Assembly (NCBI GenBank): GCA_965203305.1 | Contig: OZ241874.1 | Coordinates: 868,001-932,000 of the forward strand | Origin: Bin80 sp965203305 | GTDB lineage: Bacteria > Bacteroidota > Rhodothermia > Rhodothermales > Bin80 | Length of the DNA stretch: 64,000 nucleotides | Direction of reading: 5' to 3' | Shown: positions 37,813 to 47,477 of the stretch, in pieces | Numbering within the stretch: position 1 is the first letter of the stretch | How the letters are laid out: each line of letters starts with the position of its first letter | Notes under the pieces: model-generated | What the model saw: the letters and a program-made list of their open reading frames with translations, nothing else | Database searches by the model: none | What the model was told of the DNA's origin: nothing | Translations under genes and position numbers: made by a program

Positions 37813-38180
37813 GATTCAGGCTTCTCGTCTTCCGTCGTCAAGTAGCTATCAATTGCCTTGATGAAGGTATTGATCTGGGCTAAAAGCTGTTCTCGGTCCT
37901 TTTCAAAGGTAAGCGTGGTTGTTCTGGAATTCTTTTTCCTGCTCGTCTGGAGTTCGGCAATCTTCTCCATCAACTCCTGATTTTCTCCCCTCAAACGATC
38001 AAGCTCCCTCACGAGAGCCTGTACGCGATCCCGCAATTGCCTGAGGGAAGCAGAACCTCGCAGAACCGTAGCCGAGGCAATATCCAGTTCATGCTCAAGT
38101 GGACGGGAAGCGGATTCTTGCCCTCGAGCCTTATTTTCCGTAATCATAGCAAAGTGGTTCTCAATTGAATTGAACGACAT
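37809..38180 (-). CDS. Small coiled-coil protein upstream of zapA
   Basis: A 123-residue protein without a recognised family. Residues ~30-75 form a clear coiled coil (LRQLRDRVQALVRELDRLRGENQELMEKIAEL), followed by a basic stretch KKNSRTTT and another helix. It overlaps zapA by 4 bp and is 41 bp downstream of pheT. In many genomes the gene before zapA encodes ZapB or another short coiled coil, so a role with ZapA at the divisome is plausible by position only. The better start may be an internal ATG, since the first ~20 residues are not helical. Confidence 0.65.
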   Translation of the reverse strand: MSFNSIENHFAMITENKARGQESASRPLEHELDIASATVLRGSASLRQLRDRVQALVRELDRLRGENQELMEKIAELQTSRKKNSRTTTLTFEKDREQLLAQINTFIKAIDSYLTTEDEKPES

Positions 38181-38221
38181 AAACTAAGGTAATGGTTCAA
38201 TTTAGAACTGACAAGTCTTTG

Positions 38222-40672
38222 CTAACTGCGCAATGTGGCCTGGAACTGTTCAGAAAGAACATGAACTAGCTTTTCCATCACATGGTCAACTTCCTTGTCC
38301 CGCAGGGTCCGATCTGCTCCAAACCGGAGTGCAAAGGCGACACTTTTTTTGTCAGCGGGGATGCGCTCTCCAGTATACACATCAAACAAATGTACATCCT
38401 TTAGCAGTGGTTTGCCCGCTTCCTGCAGGGCGGTGATCACAGGGCCTACAGGCTGCGCCTGGTCAACAGATACTGCAATATCTCGCTCTGCTGCTGGAAA
38501 AACCGAGATAGGCGTATAGGTCTGGTCGGGTGCTTTTTCATACAGGAGAACAAGTCGGGTCCAGTTGAATTCGGCAAAAAAGACCGGATCTGGAAGATCA
38601 TGTGACCGCTGGATTGGCTCAGAAAGTTTTGCAATGGTTCCTACACGAGTGTCATTGGCATGCAGTGTGATGTGGTACTCCGTGATTTCGGTCGGATTAT
38701 GGTGAAATCGCATGTCCAGGGCACCGAGCTGCAACGCATCAAGGAGCTGAGATACATCTCCCTTCATATCAAAGAAATCCCCAATTCTGCCAGCACGGTC
38801 CCAGCTGTCAGGGGACACAGGGCCACTGGCTCCAATCAAAAGTCCCTCATATTCGGAATAGTTCTCAATAAATGCCGCCTCATCCTCGCTCCGGTGAAAT
38901 ACATGACCGAACTCGTAAAACCGAAGTACCCGGTGCGAATGATGTGCATTATGCTGCATCACCATCAGCATGCCTGGCAGGAGTGATGGTCGAAGGGTTG
39001 CCATGGATTTTGAGACCGCATTCAGTGTGCGAACAGGAGAATGATCAGAGCCGATGACTTCATGGCTGAACTGTTTGGCAATATCATCCGGTAGCAGGCT
39101 GTTTGTATAGATCTCGCGAAATCCGTGTCCAGTCAGTTGGGAGTGCGCCCGCTCCCGCAATCGGTCAATTGGCCGCGGGAGCGGAGCAGTGAGTTGCAGC
39201 GCACTGTGATTGTGCAAAGGGATATTCTCAAGTCCGTAAATCCTGGCAATCTCCTCAATCAGGTCAACCTCCTGTTTCACATCGGGCCGGTAGGTTGGGA
39301 CCGTGTATGTGTGAACCCCATCTGTCTCTTCAAGAAGAAGAAATCCCAGGCAATCAAGGATTTGCAGGATTCGGGAAGGCTTGATCTCAAGTCCCAGAAC
39401 TTTGCTCACACGCGAAAATCGGAGATCAACCGTGCGGGGAAGAGAGGAGACCGGATGGACATCAACGATTCCCGGGACAGTCGTTCCTTCTCCCAGCTCT
39501 GCAATGAGCAGGGCGGCCCGCATTGCTGCCCAGGGCTGCAGTGTCGTATCTACTCCACGTTCAAATCTGTAGGAGGCATCGGTTGAAATTCCCAGTTGCC
39601 TGGCAGAGCGCCTTGTACGGGACGGATCAAACCATGCACTTTCAATCAATACATTCGTTGTCGCATCATCCACCTCAGAGTTTTTGCCCCCCATGATCCC
39701 CCCAATTGCGACAGGCTGCTCTCCATCACATATCAGGACAACTCCATCATTCAGAGAATGCTCCTTCTCGTCAAGTGTAACAAATTTTTCCCCGGTTACA
39801 GATTCGCGGACAATAATACTCTGCTGCGCGATCCGGTCATAATCAAAGGCGTGCAGCGGCTGTCCGCACTCATACATCACAAAGTTGGTCACATCCACAA
39901 TATTATTGATGGATCGCAGTCCAATGGATTCCAGTTTCCGTTTGAGCCATATGGGGGAGGGTTTGACCTGAACTTCCTGAACAATCATTGCCGAATAGCG
40001 ACTGCACACATCAGGGCACTTAATGGTGACATCAATGAGCCTGACGGCTTCTCCTTTGGCGGCCGGGACTGTGATTGCGGGGGATTTTAGAGGGACATTC
40101 AGGAGTGCGGAGAGATCTCGGGCAATCCCCAGATGACAGGTTGCATCGGGTCGGTTTGGTGTGATTGCCAGATCAAGGGATATGTCACTGGCAAGATTAT
40201 TTTCTCGGCGCAAATACTCCTCCACGGGCTCGCCGATGGTGGATGTGCCGGTGAGGACCATAATTCCGCTGTGATCATCCGACAGCCCCAGTTCATCCTC
40301 TGCACAGATCATTCCCATGGATTCCTGCCCGCGGATTTTCGATTTTTTGATCTTGAGTACTTTCCCGTCAAGGATCAGTCTGGTTCCGACAGTGGCTACG
40401 GGAACCCTCTGCCCCGCAGCGACATTCGGAGCACCGCAGACAATCTGCCGCGTTCCGTGCTCTCCAAGATCAACATGGCAACATCTTAGCCGGTCAGCAT
40501 CCGGGTGCGGGCTCACCGAAAGTATATGTCCGACGATCACCCCGTCCAAGTGTAACGCAATCTGTTCCGTGCCTTCCACCTCAAGCCCGAACATCGTCAG
40601 CGAATTCGCGAGATGACGGGGGGACATTCCGTGGTCTACATATTCCGACAGCCAGTTGTAGGAGATGCGCAT
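38222..40672 (-). CDS. pheT: Phenylalanine-tRNA ligase beta subunit
   Basis: An 816-residue PheRS beta chain. It begins RISYNWLSEYVDHGM, followed by an OB-fold tRNA-binding domain (VGHILSVSPHPDADRLRCCHVD), the B3/B4 editing region (VDVTNFVMYECGQPLHAFD), the B5 domain, and a C-terminal ferredoxin-fold anticodon-binding domain (PISVFPAAERDIAVSVD). Length and order are normal. It starts 6 bp after pheS and forms the alpha2-beta2 enzyme with it. Confidence 0.95.
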   Translation of the reverse strand: MRISYNWLSEYVDHGMSPRHLANSLTMFGLEVEGTEQIALHLDGVIVGHILSVSPHPDADRLRCCHVDLGEHGTRQIVCGAPNVAAGQRVPVATVGTRLILDGKVLKIKKSKIRGQESMGMICAEDELGLSDDHSGIMVLTGTSTIGEPVEEYLRRENNLASDISLDLAITPNRPDATCHLGIARDLSALLNVPLKSPAITVPAAKGEAVRLIDVTIKCPDVCSRYSAMIVQEVQVKPSPIWLKRKLESIGLRSINNIVDVTNFVMYECGQPLHAFDYDRIAQQSIIVRESVTGEKFVTLDEKEHSLNDGVVLICDGEQPVAIGGIMGGKNSEVDDATTNVLIESAWFDPSRTRRSARQLGISTDASYRFERGVDTTLQPWAAMRAALLIAELGEGTTVPGIVDVHPVSSLPRTVDLRFSRVSKVLGLEIKPSRILQILDCLGFLLLEETDGVHTYTVPTYRPDVKQEVDLIEEIARIYGLENIPLHNHSALQLTAPLPRPIDRLRERAHSQLTGHGFREIYTNSLLPDDIAKQFSHEVIGSDHSPVRTLNAVSKSMATLRPSLLPGMLMVMQHNAHHSHRVLRFYEFGHVFHRSEDEAAFIENYSEYEGLLIGASGPVSPDSWDRAGRIGDFFDMKGDVSQLLDALQLGALDMRFHHNPTEITEYHITLHANDTRVGTIAKLSEPIQRSHDLPDPVFFAEFNWTRLVLLYEKAPDQTYTPISVFPAAERDIAVSVDQAQPVGPVITALQEAGKPLLKDVHLFDVYTGERIPADKKSVAFALRFGADRTLRDKEVDHVMEKLVHVLSEQFQATLRS

Positions 40673-40678
40673 GCTATT

Positions 40679-41740
40679 TTAGAACTGTGCCAGAAAGCGT
40701 AGATCGTTTTCGTAGAAGATTCGAATATCCTGGATGCCGTAATGAAGCATGGCGGGACGTTCGACTCCCATACCAAAGGCATATCCGGTGTAGCGTTCGG
40801 AATCAATCCCGACCGCCTTCAGCACATTGGGATGTACCATTCCGCTTCCGAGAATTTCCATCCACCGGCCACCATCCGGGTGTTCGGGGAGCTCCCACCA
40901 TATATCCAGTTCCGCGCTGGGTTCGGTGAAGGGAAAAAAACTTGATCGGTATCGAAGTTGTACATCTTCGCCAAAAAATGCGCGGGCAAAGCTGTAAAGC
41001 GTGGTTTTCAGGTCGGCCATCGTAATTCCCTCGTCAATGACCAGTCCTTCCACCTGATGGAAGAGGCAGTAGGATTTATAGGTAATCGTTTCATTGCGAT
41101 AGACTCGCCCCGGGGCGATCATGCGAAAGGGAGGCTCGTCAGCAACCATCATGCGAATCTGCACAGGAGATGTGTGTGTCCGCATCATAATTTTGGATTT
41201 CTCCTGATCCCCCTCGTCAATAAAGAGGGTGTCCTGCATATCTCTTGCAGGGTGGTCTTCGGGGAAATTGAGGGCAGTAAAGTTGTGCCAGTCATCCTCA
41301 ATCTCGGGGCCCTCTGCAATCGTAAACCCCATGCGGTGAAAAATATCCGTAATCTTTGAAAGAGCGAGTGTGATTGGATGGCGGGACCCGTTCCACTGGT
41401 TCTGTCGTCCAGGCAGTGTGAGATCAATCGCAGACAGCTCGGTATGATCACGAGATTGCTGATCTGCGGAGTCAAGCACAGCACGAGCTTTCTCCCGAAG
41501 AGCATTCAGCATCTGTCCGGCATCTGGACGATCTTCTTTGGGAAGATGCGGAATCGCCTTGAAGAGCCGGGTAACTGCCCCGCGCTTCTGTCCAAGAAAC
41601 CGGATCCGAAACTCTTCGGCTTCAGAAGCTGTGCTCAGCTGGGCGGCGGAAATCTCCTGTGTCAGTTCTTCAACAGATGACCGGAGATTCTCTAAGTTTG
41701 TATCCATTTCATGAAAATAGAAAACCCGCCAGTCCTGCAT
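40679..41740 (-). CDS. pheS: Phenylalanine-tRNA ligase alpha subunit
   Basis: A 353-residue catalytic alpha chain. An N-terminal coiled coil (residues ~8-95) is followed by HPITLALSKITDIFHRMGF, motif 2 (IAPGRVYRNETI), the HQVEGLVID substrate segment and motif 3 (GMGVERPAMLHYGIQDIR), ending NDLRFLAQF. ERPAM replaces the more usual ERLAM. ATG 41740 adds about ten residues before the family's usual MDTNLENLRS start at 41704, which may be the true one. It lies 88 bp after rplT. Confidence 0.94.
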   Translation of the reverse strand: MQDWRVFYFHEMDTNLENLRSSVEELTQEISAAQLSTASEAEEFRIRFLGQKRGAVTRLFKAIPHLPKEDRPDAGQMLNALREKARAVLDSADQQSRDHTELSAIDLTLPGRQNQWNGSRHPITLALSKITDIFHRMGFTIAEGPEIEDDWHNFTALNFPEDHPARDMQDTLFIDEGDQEKSKIMMRTHTSPVQIRMMVADEPPFRMIAPGRVYRNETITYKSYCLFHQVEGLVIDEGITMADLKTTLYSFARAFFGEDVQLRYRSSFFPFTEPSAELDIWWELPEHPDGGRWMEILGSGMVHPNVLKAVGIDSERYTGYAFGMGVERPAMLHYGIQDIRIFYENDLRFLAQF

Positions 41741-41828
41741 ACGGCAGGGGCGGGAATGTATTCACCGTCTTGCATTCGCCCCCTATCCAGACGAGATGCC
41801 GAAAAAGAAAAACGAATTGAACAGAAGA

Positions 41829-42185
41829 TCAGCCATTTGACTGATGCGCTTCCTGAACAACATGTGCAAAGACCGCAGGCTCATTCATGGCCAAATCCGC
41901 AAGAACTTTTCTATTGAGAGCGATCTCTTGCTTGCGAAGTGCACCAGACAGGCGTGAATAGGTTGTTCCGTTGAGTCGGGCAGCTGCATTAATGCGTGTG
42001 ATCCATAGCCGCCGGAACTGCTGTTTGCGCTTTCTGCGGTCCCGGTAGGAGTACTGGAGACCCTTCTCTACCGCATGCTTGGCTACGGTATAGACCTTGC
42101 TTCGGCTCCCCCAGTATCCCTTGGCCATGCCAAGAACTTTTCTTCTCCGCTGACGGGAGGCAACTCTGTTACGTGCGCGTGGCAT
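41829..42185 (-). CDS. rplT: 50S ribosomal protein L20
   Basis: A 118-residue L20 with the family signature MPRARNRVASRQRRRKVL and GYWGSRSKVYTVAKHAVEKGLQYSYRDRRKRK, then LWITRINAAARLNGTTYSRL. It binds 23S rRNA early in large-subunit assembly. It is 18 bp after rpmI in the infC-rpmI-rplT cluster, whose mRNA is often autoregulated by L20; no clear pseudoknot operator could be assigned by eye. Confidence 0.96.
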   Translation of the reverse strand: MPRARNRVASRQRRRKVLGMAKGYWGSRSKVYTVAKHAVEKGLQYSYRDRRKRKQQFRRLWITRINAAARLNGTTYSRLSGALRKQEIALNRKVLADLAMNEPAVFAHVVQEAHQSNG

Positions 42186-42203
42186 AATTCGTGAGTTTTG
42201 CGG

Positions 42204-42404
42204 TCACTTGCTGGATCCCAACAGACGATTGATCCGAGGTTCATCACTTTTGTCAATCAGTGTCTTCTTCCCAAGTTCTCGCTTGCGTTTGCGACTTTTC
42301 TTCGTCAGAATATGGCTTTTGTAGGCATGTGCACGCTTCAGTCGCCCAGAGGCCGTACGAAAGAACCGCTTTTTTGCACCACTGTTGGATTTTGTCTTCG
42401 GCAT
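42204..42404 (-). CDS. rpmI: 50S ribosomal protein L35
   Basis: A 66-residue L35, starting MPKTKSNSGAKKRFF at ATG 42404. An upstream in-frame ATG at 42428 would add eight non-family residues (MRLDYLGT) and is rejected. The body is strongly basic (HILTKKSRKRKRELGKKTL). It lies between infC and rplT. Confidence 0.94.
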   Translation of the reverse strand: MPKTKSNSGAKKRFFRTASGRLKRAHAYKSHILTKKSRKRKRELGKKTLIDKSDEPRINRLLGSSK

Positions 42405-42458
42405 CGTTCCGAGATAATCAAGACGCACGTAAACCAGTGCAAAGCATCCGGGTTCCCG

Positions 42459-43019
42459 CTACTTTGGTTTCAGGGGGACCAAAATTGCAGTCATTCGCCT
42501 GCCCTCCATCCTTGGCTCCTGATCCAGTCTGGATACTTCCTTCAGAGCATCCACGAGTCGTGCCAGAATTACCATTCCCTGCTCTTTGTAAATGATGTCA
42601 CGTCCTCTGAATTGAACATAGGCGCGCACCTTGTGTCCATCCAGCAGAAATTCCCGGGCATGCTTGGCCTTGAACTCAAAGTCATGTGTGTCCGTGCGAG
42701 GACGGAAGCGAATTTCCTTGAGTTGGGTCTGGTGCTGCTTTTTGCGGGCATCACGTTCCTTTTTGCTCTTCTCGTAGAGATACTTGCCATAGTCCATGAT
42801 CTTGCAGACGGGCGGGTCTGCATTCGGCGCGATCTCAACGAGGTCCAAGGATTGTTTCTGTGCCATCTGCAGGGCTTTGTCCAGCACGTACACGCCGTGC
42901 TTTCCCTCTGGATCAACGACCCGGACTGTTTTAGCATCAATGGCATCATTGATGCGTGTCAGTGTATGTTTTGCGATGATGCTAGGTAGTTGGTATTGGA
43001 AGAACAGTGTGCAGAGCAC
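42459..43019 (-). CDS. infC: Translation initiation factor IF-3
   Basis: An IF-3 of about 172-186 residues. RINDAIDAKTVRVVDPEGKHGV begins the N-terminal domain, and DLVEIAPNADPPVCKIMDYGKYLYE and KEIRFRPRTDTHDFEFKAKHAREFL lead to the C-terminal domain (RGRDIIYKEQGM). It binds the 30S subunit and checks initiator pairing. No ATG precedes the conserved region in frame. The GTG at 43019 gives an odd hydrophobic leader (LCTLFFQYQL), whereas consecutive ATC codons at 42980 and 42977 would give a normal N-terminus. IF-3 genes commonly use rare AUU/AUC starts for autoregulation, so the true start is probably one of these. Confidence 0.92.
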   Translation of the reverse strand: MLCTLFFQYQLPSIIAKHTLTRINDAIDAKTVRVVDPEGKHGVYVLDKALQMAQKQSLDLVEIAPNADPPVCKIMDYGKYLYEKSKKERDARKKQHQTQLKEIRFRPRTDTHDFEFKAKHAREFLLDGHKVRAYVQFRGRDIIYKEQGMVILARLVDALKEVSRLDQEPRMEGRRMTAILVPLKPK

Positions 43020-43033
43020 ACATTTCTGAAAAG

Positions 43034-43107
43034 TGGGTCCTAATGGATTTGAACCATCGACCTCTACGATGTCAACGTAGCGCTCTAACCAACTGAGCTA
43101 AGGACCC
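43034..43107 (-). tRNA. tRNA-Val (anticodon GAC)
   Basis: Minus-strand cloverleaf beginning GGGTCCTTAGCTCAGTTGG. The acceptor GGGTCCT pairs with AGGACCC, the anticodon stem CTACG/CGTAG encloses loop TTGACAT (anticodon GAC), and the T arm is GAGGTCGATGGTTCAAATCC-like with a normal TTCAAAT loop. The discriminator is A, and CCA is not encoded. It lies just upstream of infC. Confidence 0.93.
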
Positions 43108-43198
43108 TTTTGGCGCATAGGGTAAAGTACGGGTTTCTACGGATTCATGTCTCTTCCGTTGAAAAGATCTGAACGGACTCGGTACTTATACACATAAA

Positions 43199-43918
43199 CT
43201 ATAGTGTAAGCGCAATATGTACCGCAGGGCCCGGAACGATGGCAACCTGCAGCATGCGATCACGCTTGCGCCGGGTGGTGATTAAAGCTGAAAGTGCAGC
43301 AACCAGACGGTTCGCGACGAGTGCAGCAATGAAGCTTCCTCTGCGCTGGGACCAGGATTCTGAGTTTTTTCGGAGGTCCCGGTATCTCTGGAGATCTTCA
43401 ATACGACTCCATCTCCACTGAAATTCCGGATCACTCACATAGGCAACCAGGTCGACACGCCGCTGGCGGAGTTGTGTTTCCTGGTACTCGTCTGATGAAA
43501 GATAATTTCCAATCGTGACATAAAATCTCCTGTCTTTCCCTGCGGGTGCAATCCCGGCGTAGGAAGTAGCCCAGGTCTGATAACTTTCCTCCAGATGTCT
43601 ACGCTGCCATTCGCTGGAAATCAGTCCGGCAATCAGTACAGCATCCGTGATTGTATACAGGGCTGCACGTCGGTTCCATCTTCCTTCGTTTGCATATCGG
43701 TGTCCCAGGCCGGGCAGGACAATGCTGTACACTGCCGCCTTTGCAGGTTTCAGAGGGGCTTGTGCGAGCAACTCGCTTCCGGTAAGGGCTCCAAGCATGA
43801 TCACAGCCAGGACAGGCATGCCATACCGTGCCAGTACAAAGGGGGGCGTGAGAGTTTGATTGCTGGTCAGAGTACTTGCGGGATTCATCAAGATCAAGGA
43901 ATGTGATACCACGGACAT
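43199..43918 (-). CDS. DUF5683-like membrane protein
   Basis: Up to 239 residues. After a polar leader there is a signal-anchor-like hydrophobic stretch (YGMPVLAVIMLGALTGSELLAQ), then PAKAAVYSIVLPGLGHRYANEGRWNRRAALYTITDAVLIAG. The PGLG-x-x-Y-N-like motif followed by a hydrophobic helix is typical of DUF5683 envelope proteins of Bacteroidota. The C-terminal half is Arg-rich with a final hydrophobic strand (LVAALSALI). The true start may be the later Met before PVLAV (about 43817). It precedes the tRNA and ribosomal cluster without tight coupling. Confidence 0.6.
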   Translation of the reverse strand: MSVVSHSLILMNPASTLTSNQTLTPPFVLARYGMPVLAVIMLGALTGSELLAQAPLKPAKAAVYSIVLPGLGHRYANEGRWNRRAALYTITDAVLIAGLISSEWQRRHLEESYQTWATSYAGIAPAGKDRRFYVTIGNYLSSDEYQETQLRQRRVDLVAYVSDPEFQWRWSRIEDLQRYRDLRKNSESWSQRRGSFIAALVANRLVAALSALITTRRKRDRMLQVAIVPGPAVHIALTL

Positions 43919-43996
43919 GCCATTGAGTTGCTATACTGGGAGATTCCTCGCATTATTCTTTGAACGCATGGTTCAGAGCAGTCCTTTCTGTGGGGG

Positions 43997-46429
43997 CTAG
44001 AATGATGTGCGAAGCCGCAGATTGATCGTGCGGGGAGTCAGTCGTGTCGGAATGCGCTGCCAGATTCCCGTTGCATCTGGCAGCCACGAGTAGGCCACGG
44101 TATTGATGATGTTAAAGATGTTCAGTACCTCAGCAGTGATCTCCAGTTGCAGAGGCTTGGAACGATTGCTCAGGGTAATGATCTTGGTCGCTCCGAAGTC
44201 AATGCGACGGAACTCGGGATATCTGGCAGAGTGTCTGTTTCCAGGCACTTGGGTTACAATGCTTCCCACGCGTTTCCCGGGGATGGGAGGCGTATAGGGG
44301 AGACCGCTTCCAAACAGGATTCGCATGTGCAATTTCCATGTGGTATCCATTGGAATATAGTCCTGTACAAACAGTGCAACGGTGTGACGCTGATCTGTGG
44401 GTCTTGGGAGCAGACCCGCATTGAGACGGGTGGCGTATCGGGAAAGGAATCGTTCCCGTGCGACCATAAAACTGTAATTGATCCAGCTTTCCATCCCGGG
44501 CACAAACTCTCCCCGTGCCTGCAAATCCAGTCCATAGACATGCCCGGATGCGTCATTGAATCCGCTGTAGTTGATTCGCACATTTTCAAGGGAATAGCTG
44601 ATCAGGTGTTTGAGATGTTTGTAATAGGCTTCACTGCGCAGGTACAATCTTCGACTCGGAACAAACAGTTCTGCACCGGCCACAAATTGGGTTGCGCGCT
44701 GTGATTTCAGGGAGCGATTCAGGGACTGGGAGAGCGGCACATCGGGCCCTGGATTCCCGCGCAATTCACGGTATGCAGGTGGCTGGTAATAAATCCCGGC
44801 AGATGCCGTGAGCGTGAGCTCTCTGGAGGCTTCATAGCGCAGGCTCAGGCGCGGGGAAATTGTCCATTCACGATTAAAGTCATACCAGTCCCCCCGTATG
44901 CCTCCATTCAGAAGGATTCTGTTGCTGATACTGTATGAATCTTCAGCATGCAGGCTAACCTGCATGGCATTCAGTTCGGCAGTTCCTTTCAGGCTGTCTA
45001 CCACGACTCGAACAGGTTCTGCATCAATCCCTATGCCCAGGACGATGGACTCCTCCATAAGTCTGTCTTGAAACTTCAGCTGCTTGAGATTCCAGCCGGC
45101 TTCCAGTGCATGTCGCGAACTGGTCCAGTTATACTGCCCTCGGCCGGACAGGGCAGTTACCTGAATCATGTTGTCTGCCATATCCTCCTGACGGGCAATC
45201 CCCCGCGGGACTTCCACCCGGTCAGCGTTGCTGTCCGTCACAATGTCATACAGAATTGCATTTCCTTCCAGCAGGAAGAATTCCTTCTCTCGGGTTGAAT
45301 AGAAACTCACATCGTGCTGGAGCATCCACCGGGAACTGACTTGACTTCGGAGACGCAGTCCTCCCAGAGCGGTTTGATAGCCATCTGTTTCTTTACTTTT
45401 GCTTGAGTAGGAAAGCCAGACAGACCGGATATCGGAAGGGCCTCCATCGGCAGACACAGTTCCATAGAATGTTCTTCTTCCGCGTGGATCCAGCCGGAAC
45501 TCGTGATTCGCATAAAGTCCAACCAGCTCTAGCTCCTGTCGGCTGGTCAGTCGGTATGTCAATTGTGTCTGAATATCCTCATAGTCGGGCTGATAATTCC
45601 CTTTAAGTTCCTGGGTGGAAAAGAAGCGCCGGGCTCGTGCTTTTCGCAGTCCGATCTGCCAGGAGAGGGGCCCACTGGTAGCAGCAGCGGTTGCCGTACC
45701 ATCCAGGAGAGACAGTGTTGCGCTGGTTGCAAACTCCTCCGGTGCCGCATATTCAATGTCCAGTGCAGAGGAGATTTTTCCTCCGTACCTGGAAGGAAAT
45801 CCGCCAGTATAGAGTGTAATGCGGCGTGCCAGTTCCGGGTTAAACAGACCGAGACCTTCCTGCTCTCCCTGCCTCGGACGAAAAGGCATGTGAATTTCAA
45901 AGCCATTGAGGAAAATCAGATTCTCATTGAATCCTCCCCCCCGCACAGAATACTGGTTGGAGAGCTCGTTATTGCTGGATACCCCCGGCAATACCAGGAG
46001 TGCCTGAAATCCCTTGAAAGGGGAGGGCATTCTGCGAATCTGTTCTGGAGTGATCTGTTGCACTCCTGCCCCGAGGACTGTCTCGTCTTCCACGATGATC
46101 TCCTCTCCTTCAATAACAGTCGGAGTGAGCTGCACGTCCAGAATAGTGGTTGTACGCGAGGAGATGACAACGGAGTCAGCACGACTGGTGAATCCTACGT
46201 ACGAAAATCTCAGTGCATATCTTCCTGTTGGTAGCTGGAGGGAATAGCTTCCAGATTCACTGGAGGCGGTCCCGAAATTTGTTTCGTTGACCAGGATGCT
46301 GACTCCGGGAAGTACCAGACCGGTACCGGATTCAGTTACAACCCCTTCAACCGATCCCCAGGATTGTGCTCCTGCCTGCGCGGCAAAGAGCAGCGGAATT
46401 AATGCGGCAAGACGATACATACCACGCAC
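43997..46429 (-). CDS. TonB-dependent receptor with carboxypeptidase-like domain
   Basis: An 810-residue outer-membrane receptor. A signal peptide (LAALIPLLFAAQAGAQ) is followed by a CarboxypepD_reg-like domain (GVVTESGTGLVLPGVSILVNETNFGTASSESGSYSL). A plug domain comes next (EQIRRMPSPFKGFQALLVLPGVSS, YSVRGGGFNENLIFLNG), then a ~550-residue barrel ending TINLRLRTSF with a terminal Phe. No SusD partner is adjacent, so it is unlikely to be a canonical Sus glycan system; the substrate may be a siderophore, vitamin or peptide. A second Met at residue 4 (46420) is an alternative start. Confidence 0.88.
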   Translation of the reverse strand: MRGMYRLAALIPLLFAAQAGAQSWGSVEGVVTESGTGLVLPGVSILVNETNFGTASSESGSYSLQLPTGRYALRFSYVGFTSRADSVVISSRTTTILDVQLTPTVIEGEEIIVEDETVLGAGVQQITPEQIRRMPSPFKGFQALLVLPGVSSNNELSNQYSVRGGGFNENLIFLNGFEIHMPFRPRQGEQEGLGLFNPELARRITLYTGGFPSRYGGKISSALDIEYAAPEEFATSATLSLLDGTATAAATSGPLSWQIGLRKARARRFFSTQELKGNYQPDYEDIQTQLTYRLTSRQELELVGLYANHEFRLDPRGRRTFYGTVSADGGPSDIRSVWLSYSSKSKETDGYQTALGGLRLRSQVSSRWMLQHDVSFYSTREKEFFLLEGNAILYDIVTDSNADRVEVPRGIARQEDMADNMIQVTALSGRGQYNWTSSRHALEAGWNLKQLKFQDRLMEESIVLGIGIDAEPVRVVVDSLKGTAELNAMQVSLHAEDSYSISNRILLNGGIRGDWYDFNREWTISPRLSLRYEASRELTLTASAGIYYQPPAYRELRGNPGPDVPLSQSLNRSLKSQRATQFVAGAELFVPSRRLYLRSEAYYKHLKHLISYSLENVRINYSGFNDASGHVYGLDLQARGEFVPGMESWINYSFMVARERFLSRYATRLNAGLLPRPTDQRHTVALFVQDYIPMDTTWKLHMRILFGSGLPYTPPIPGKRVGSIVTQVPGNRHSARYPEFRRIDFGATKIITLSNRSKPLQLEITAEVLNIFNIINTVAYSWLPDATGIWQRIPTRLTPRTINLRLRTSF

Positions 46430-46505
46430 AGCGTGCTGTCAGTTACAGTGAATTGGCGAGGTAGCAACGCGCAGACTTTGAGGGGTTGAGACTGAAAAGG
46501 GTGTG

Positions 46506-47477
46506 TTACTGCGACCATAATGTAGGTTCCCGATCCCAGCGATGAGCATACAGGGAACGAAGCAGAAAGGTGTCCAGGGGACCCTTGTCGCTGGCAGCAA
46601 TGTTTGCCTCTACATGTCGCAATTTGCGCATTCCCGGGATTGTGGTACTTATGACGGGATTGCTCAGGATGAAGCGGAGTGCCATTTCCGCCATGCTGCT
46701 GTCTGGGGGCACCAGATCCCGAAGTGGCTCTGCATGCGCCACGCTGCTCCGCAAATTTTCTTCAACAAAGTACGTACTGCGCCAGTCTCCTTCGGGCCAT
46801 GTGGAGTGGAGCGTGATGTTGCCGGTCAGTGTACCTTCATCAAAGGGAACCCGAGCGATAATCCCCACATTCTGCTTTTCACAGGCGGGAAAGAGTTCAT
46901 CCACAGGGTTCTGGTCAAAGATATTATAGATTACCTGGACACAGTCTACCAGACCGCTCTGTACTGCTTTGATTCCGTTCCATGGTTCCCACCGGTTGAG
47001 GCTGATCCCAATTGCTCCGATCACTCCATTTTCTTTGGCTCTCTGGAGTTCCTGGATCCATCGGTCATCCTGCAGCCATGCGTCTTCCCATGTATGGAGT
47101 TGCATGAGATCCAGCTTCTCCAGCCCGGTATTCTGCAGACTCAGTCCAATATATTCACGGACATAGGCGGGAGGATAGCAGTCATCAAGTGTCTGGTCTC
47201 GCTGGCTGGGCCATGAGCGATTCTTTGGTGGAACCTTTGATGCCGTGTAGAGACGCTTGTCTGGATTTGCCCGTACCAGTTCCCCCAGCAGGCGTTCGCT
47301 ATGTCCATCGCCGTATGCCCATGCCGTGTCAAAGAAGGTGCAGCCGAGATCCACGGCCCGTTGCATGGACTGTCTGGACTGTGTATCATCGGAATCTTTC
47401 CAGCCGGACATTCCCCACATCCCGTAGCCAATTTCACTCACAGAGAATCCTGTACGGCCAAGCAGTCGGTAATTCAT
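46506..47477 (-). CDS. Aldo/keto reductase
   Basis: A 323-residue AKR TIM barrel. NYRLLGRTGFSVSEIGYGMWGM opens the barrel, FFDTAWAYGDGHSERLLGE contains the catalytic Asp and Tyr, YTASKVPPKN the Lys, and LMQLHTWEDAW the His. AEMALRFILSNPVISTTIPGMRKLRHVEAN is the NADPH-binding C-terminal signature. It reduces carbonyls with NADPH, but the physiological substrate is not evident. It follows the TonB receptor in the opposite order on the same strand, 76 bp upstream of it, so the two may be co-transcribed. Confidence 0.88.
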   Translation of the reverse strand: MNYRLLGRTGFSVSEIGYGMWGMSGWKDSDDTQSRQSMQRAVDLGCTFFDTAWAYGDGHSERLLGELVRANPDKRLYTASKVPPKNRSWPSQRDQTLDDCYPPAYVREYIGLSLQNTGLEKLDLMQLHTWEDAWLQDDRWIQELQRAKENGVIGAIGISLNRWEPWNGIKAVQSGLVDCVQVIYNIFDQNPVDELFPACEKQNVGIIARVPFDEGTLTGNITLHSTWPEGDWRSTYFVEENLRSSVAHAEPLRDLVPPDSSMAEMALRFILSNPVISTTIPGMRKLRHVEANIAASDKGPLDTFLLRSLYAHRWDREPTLWSQ

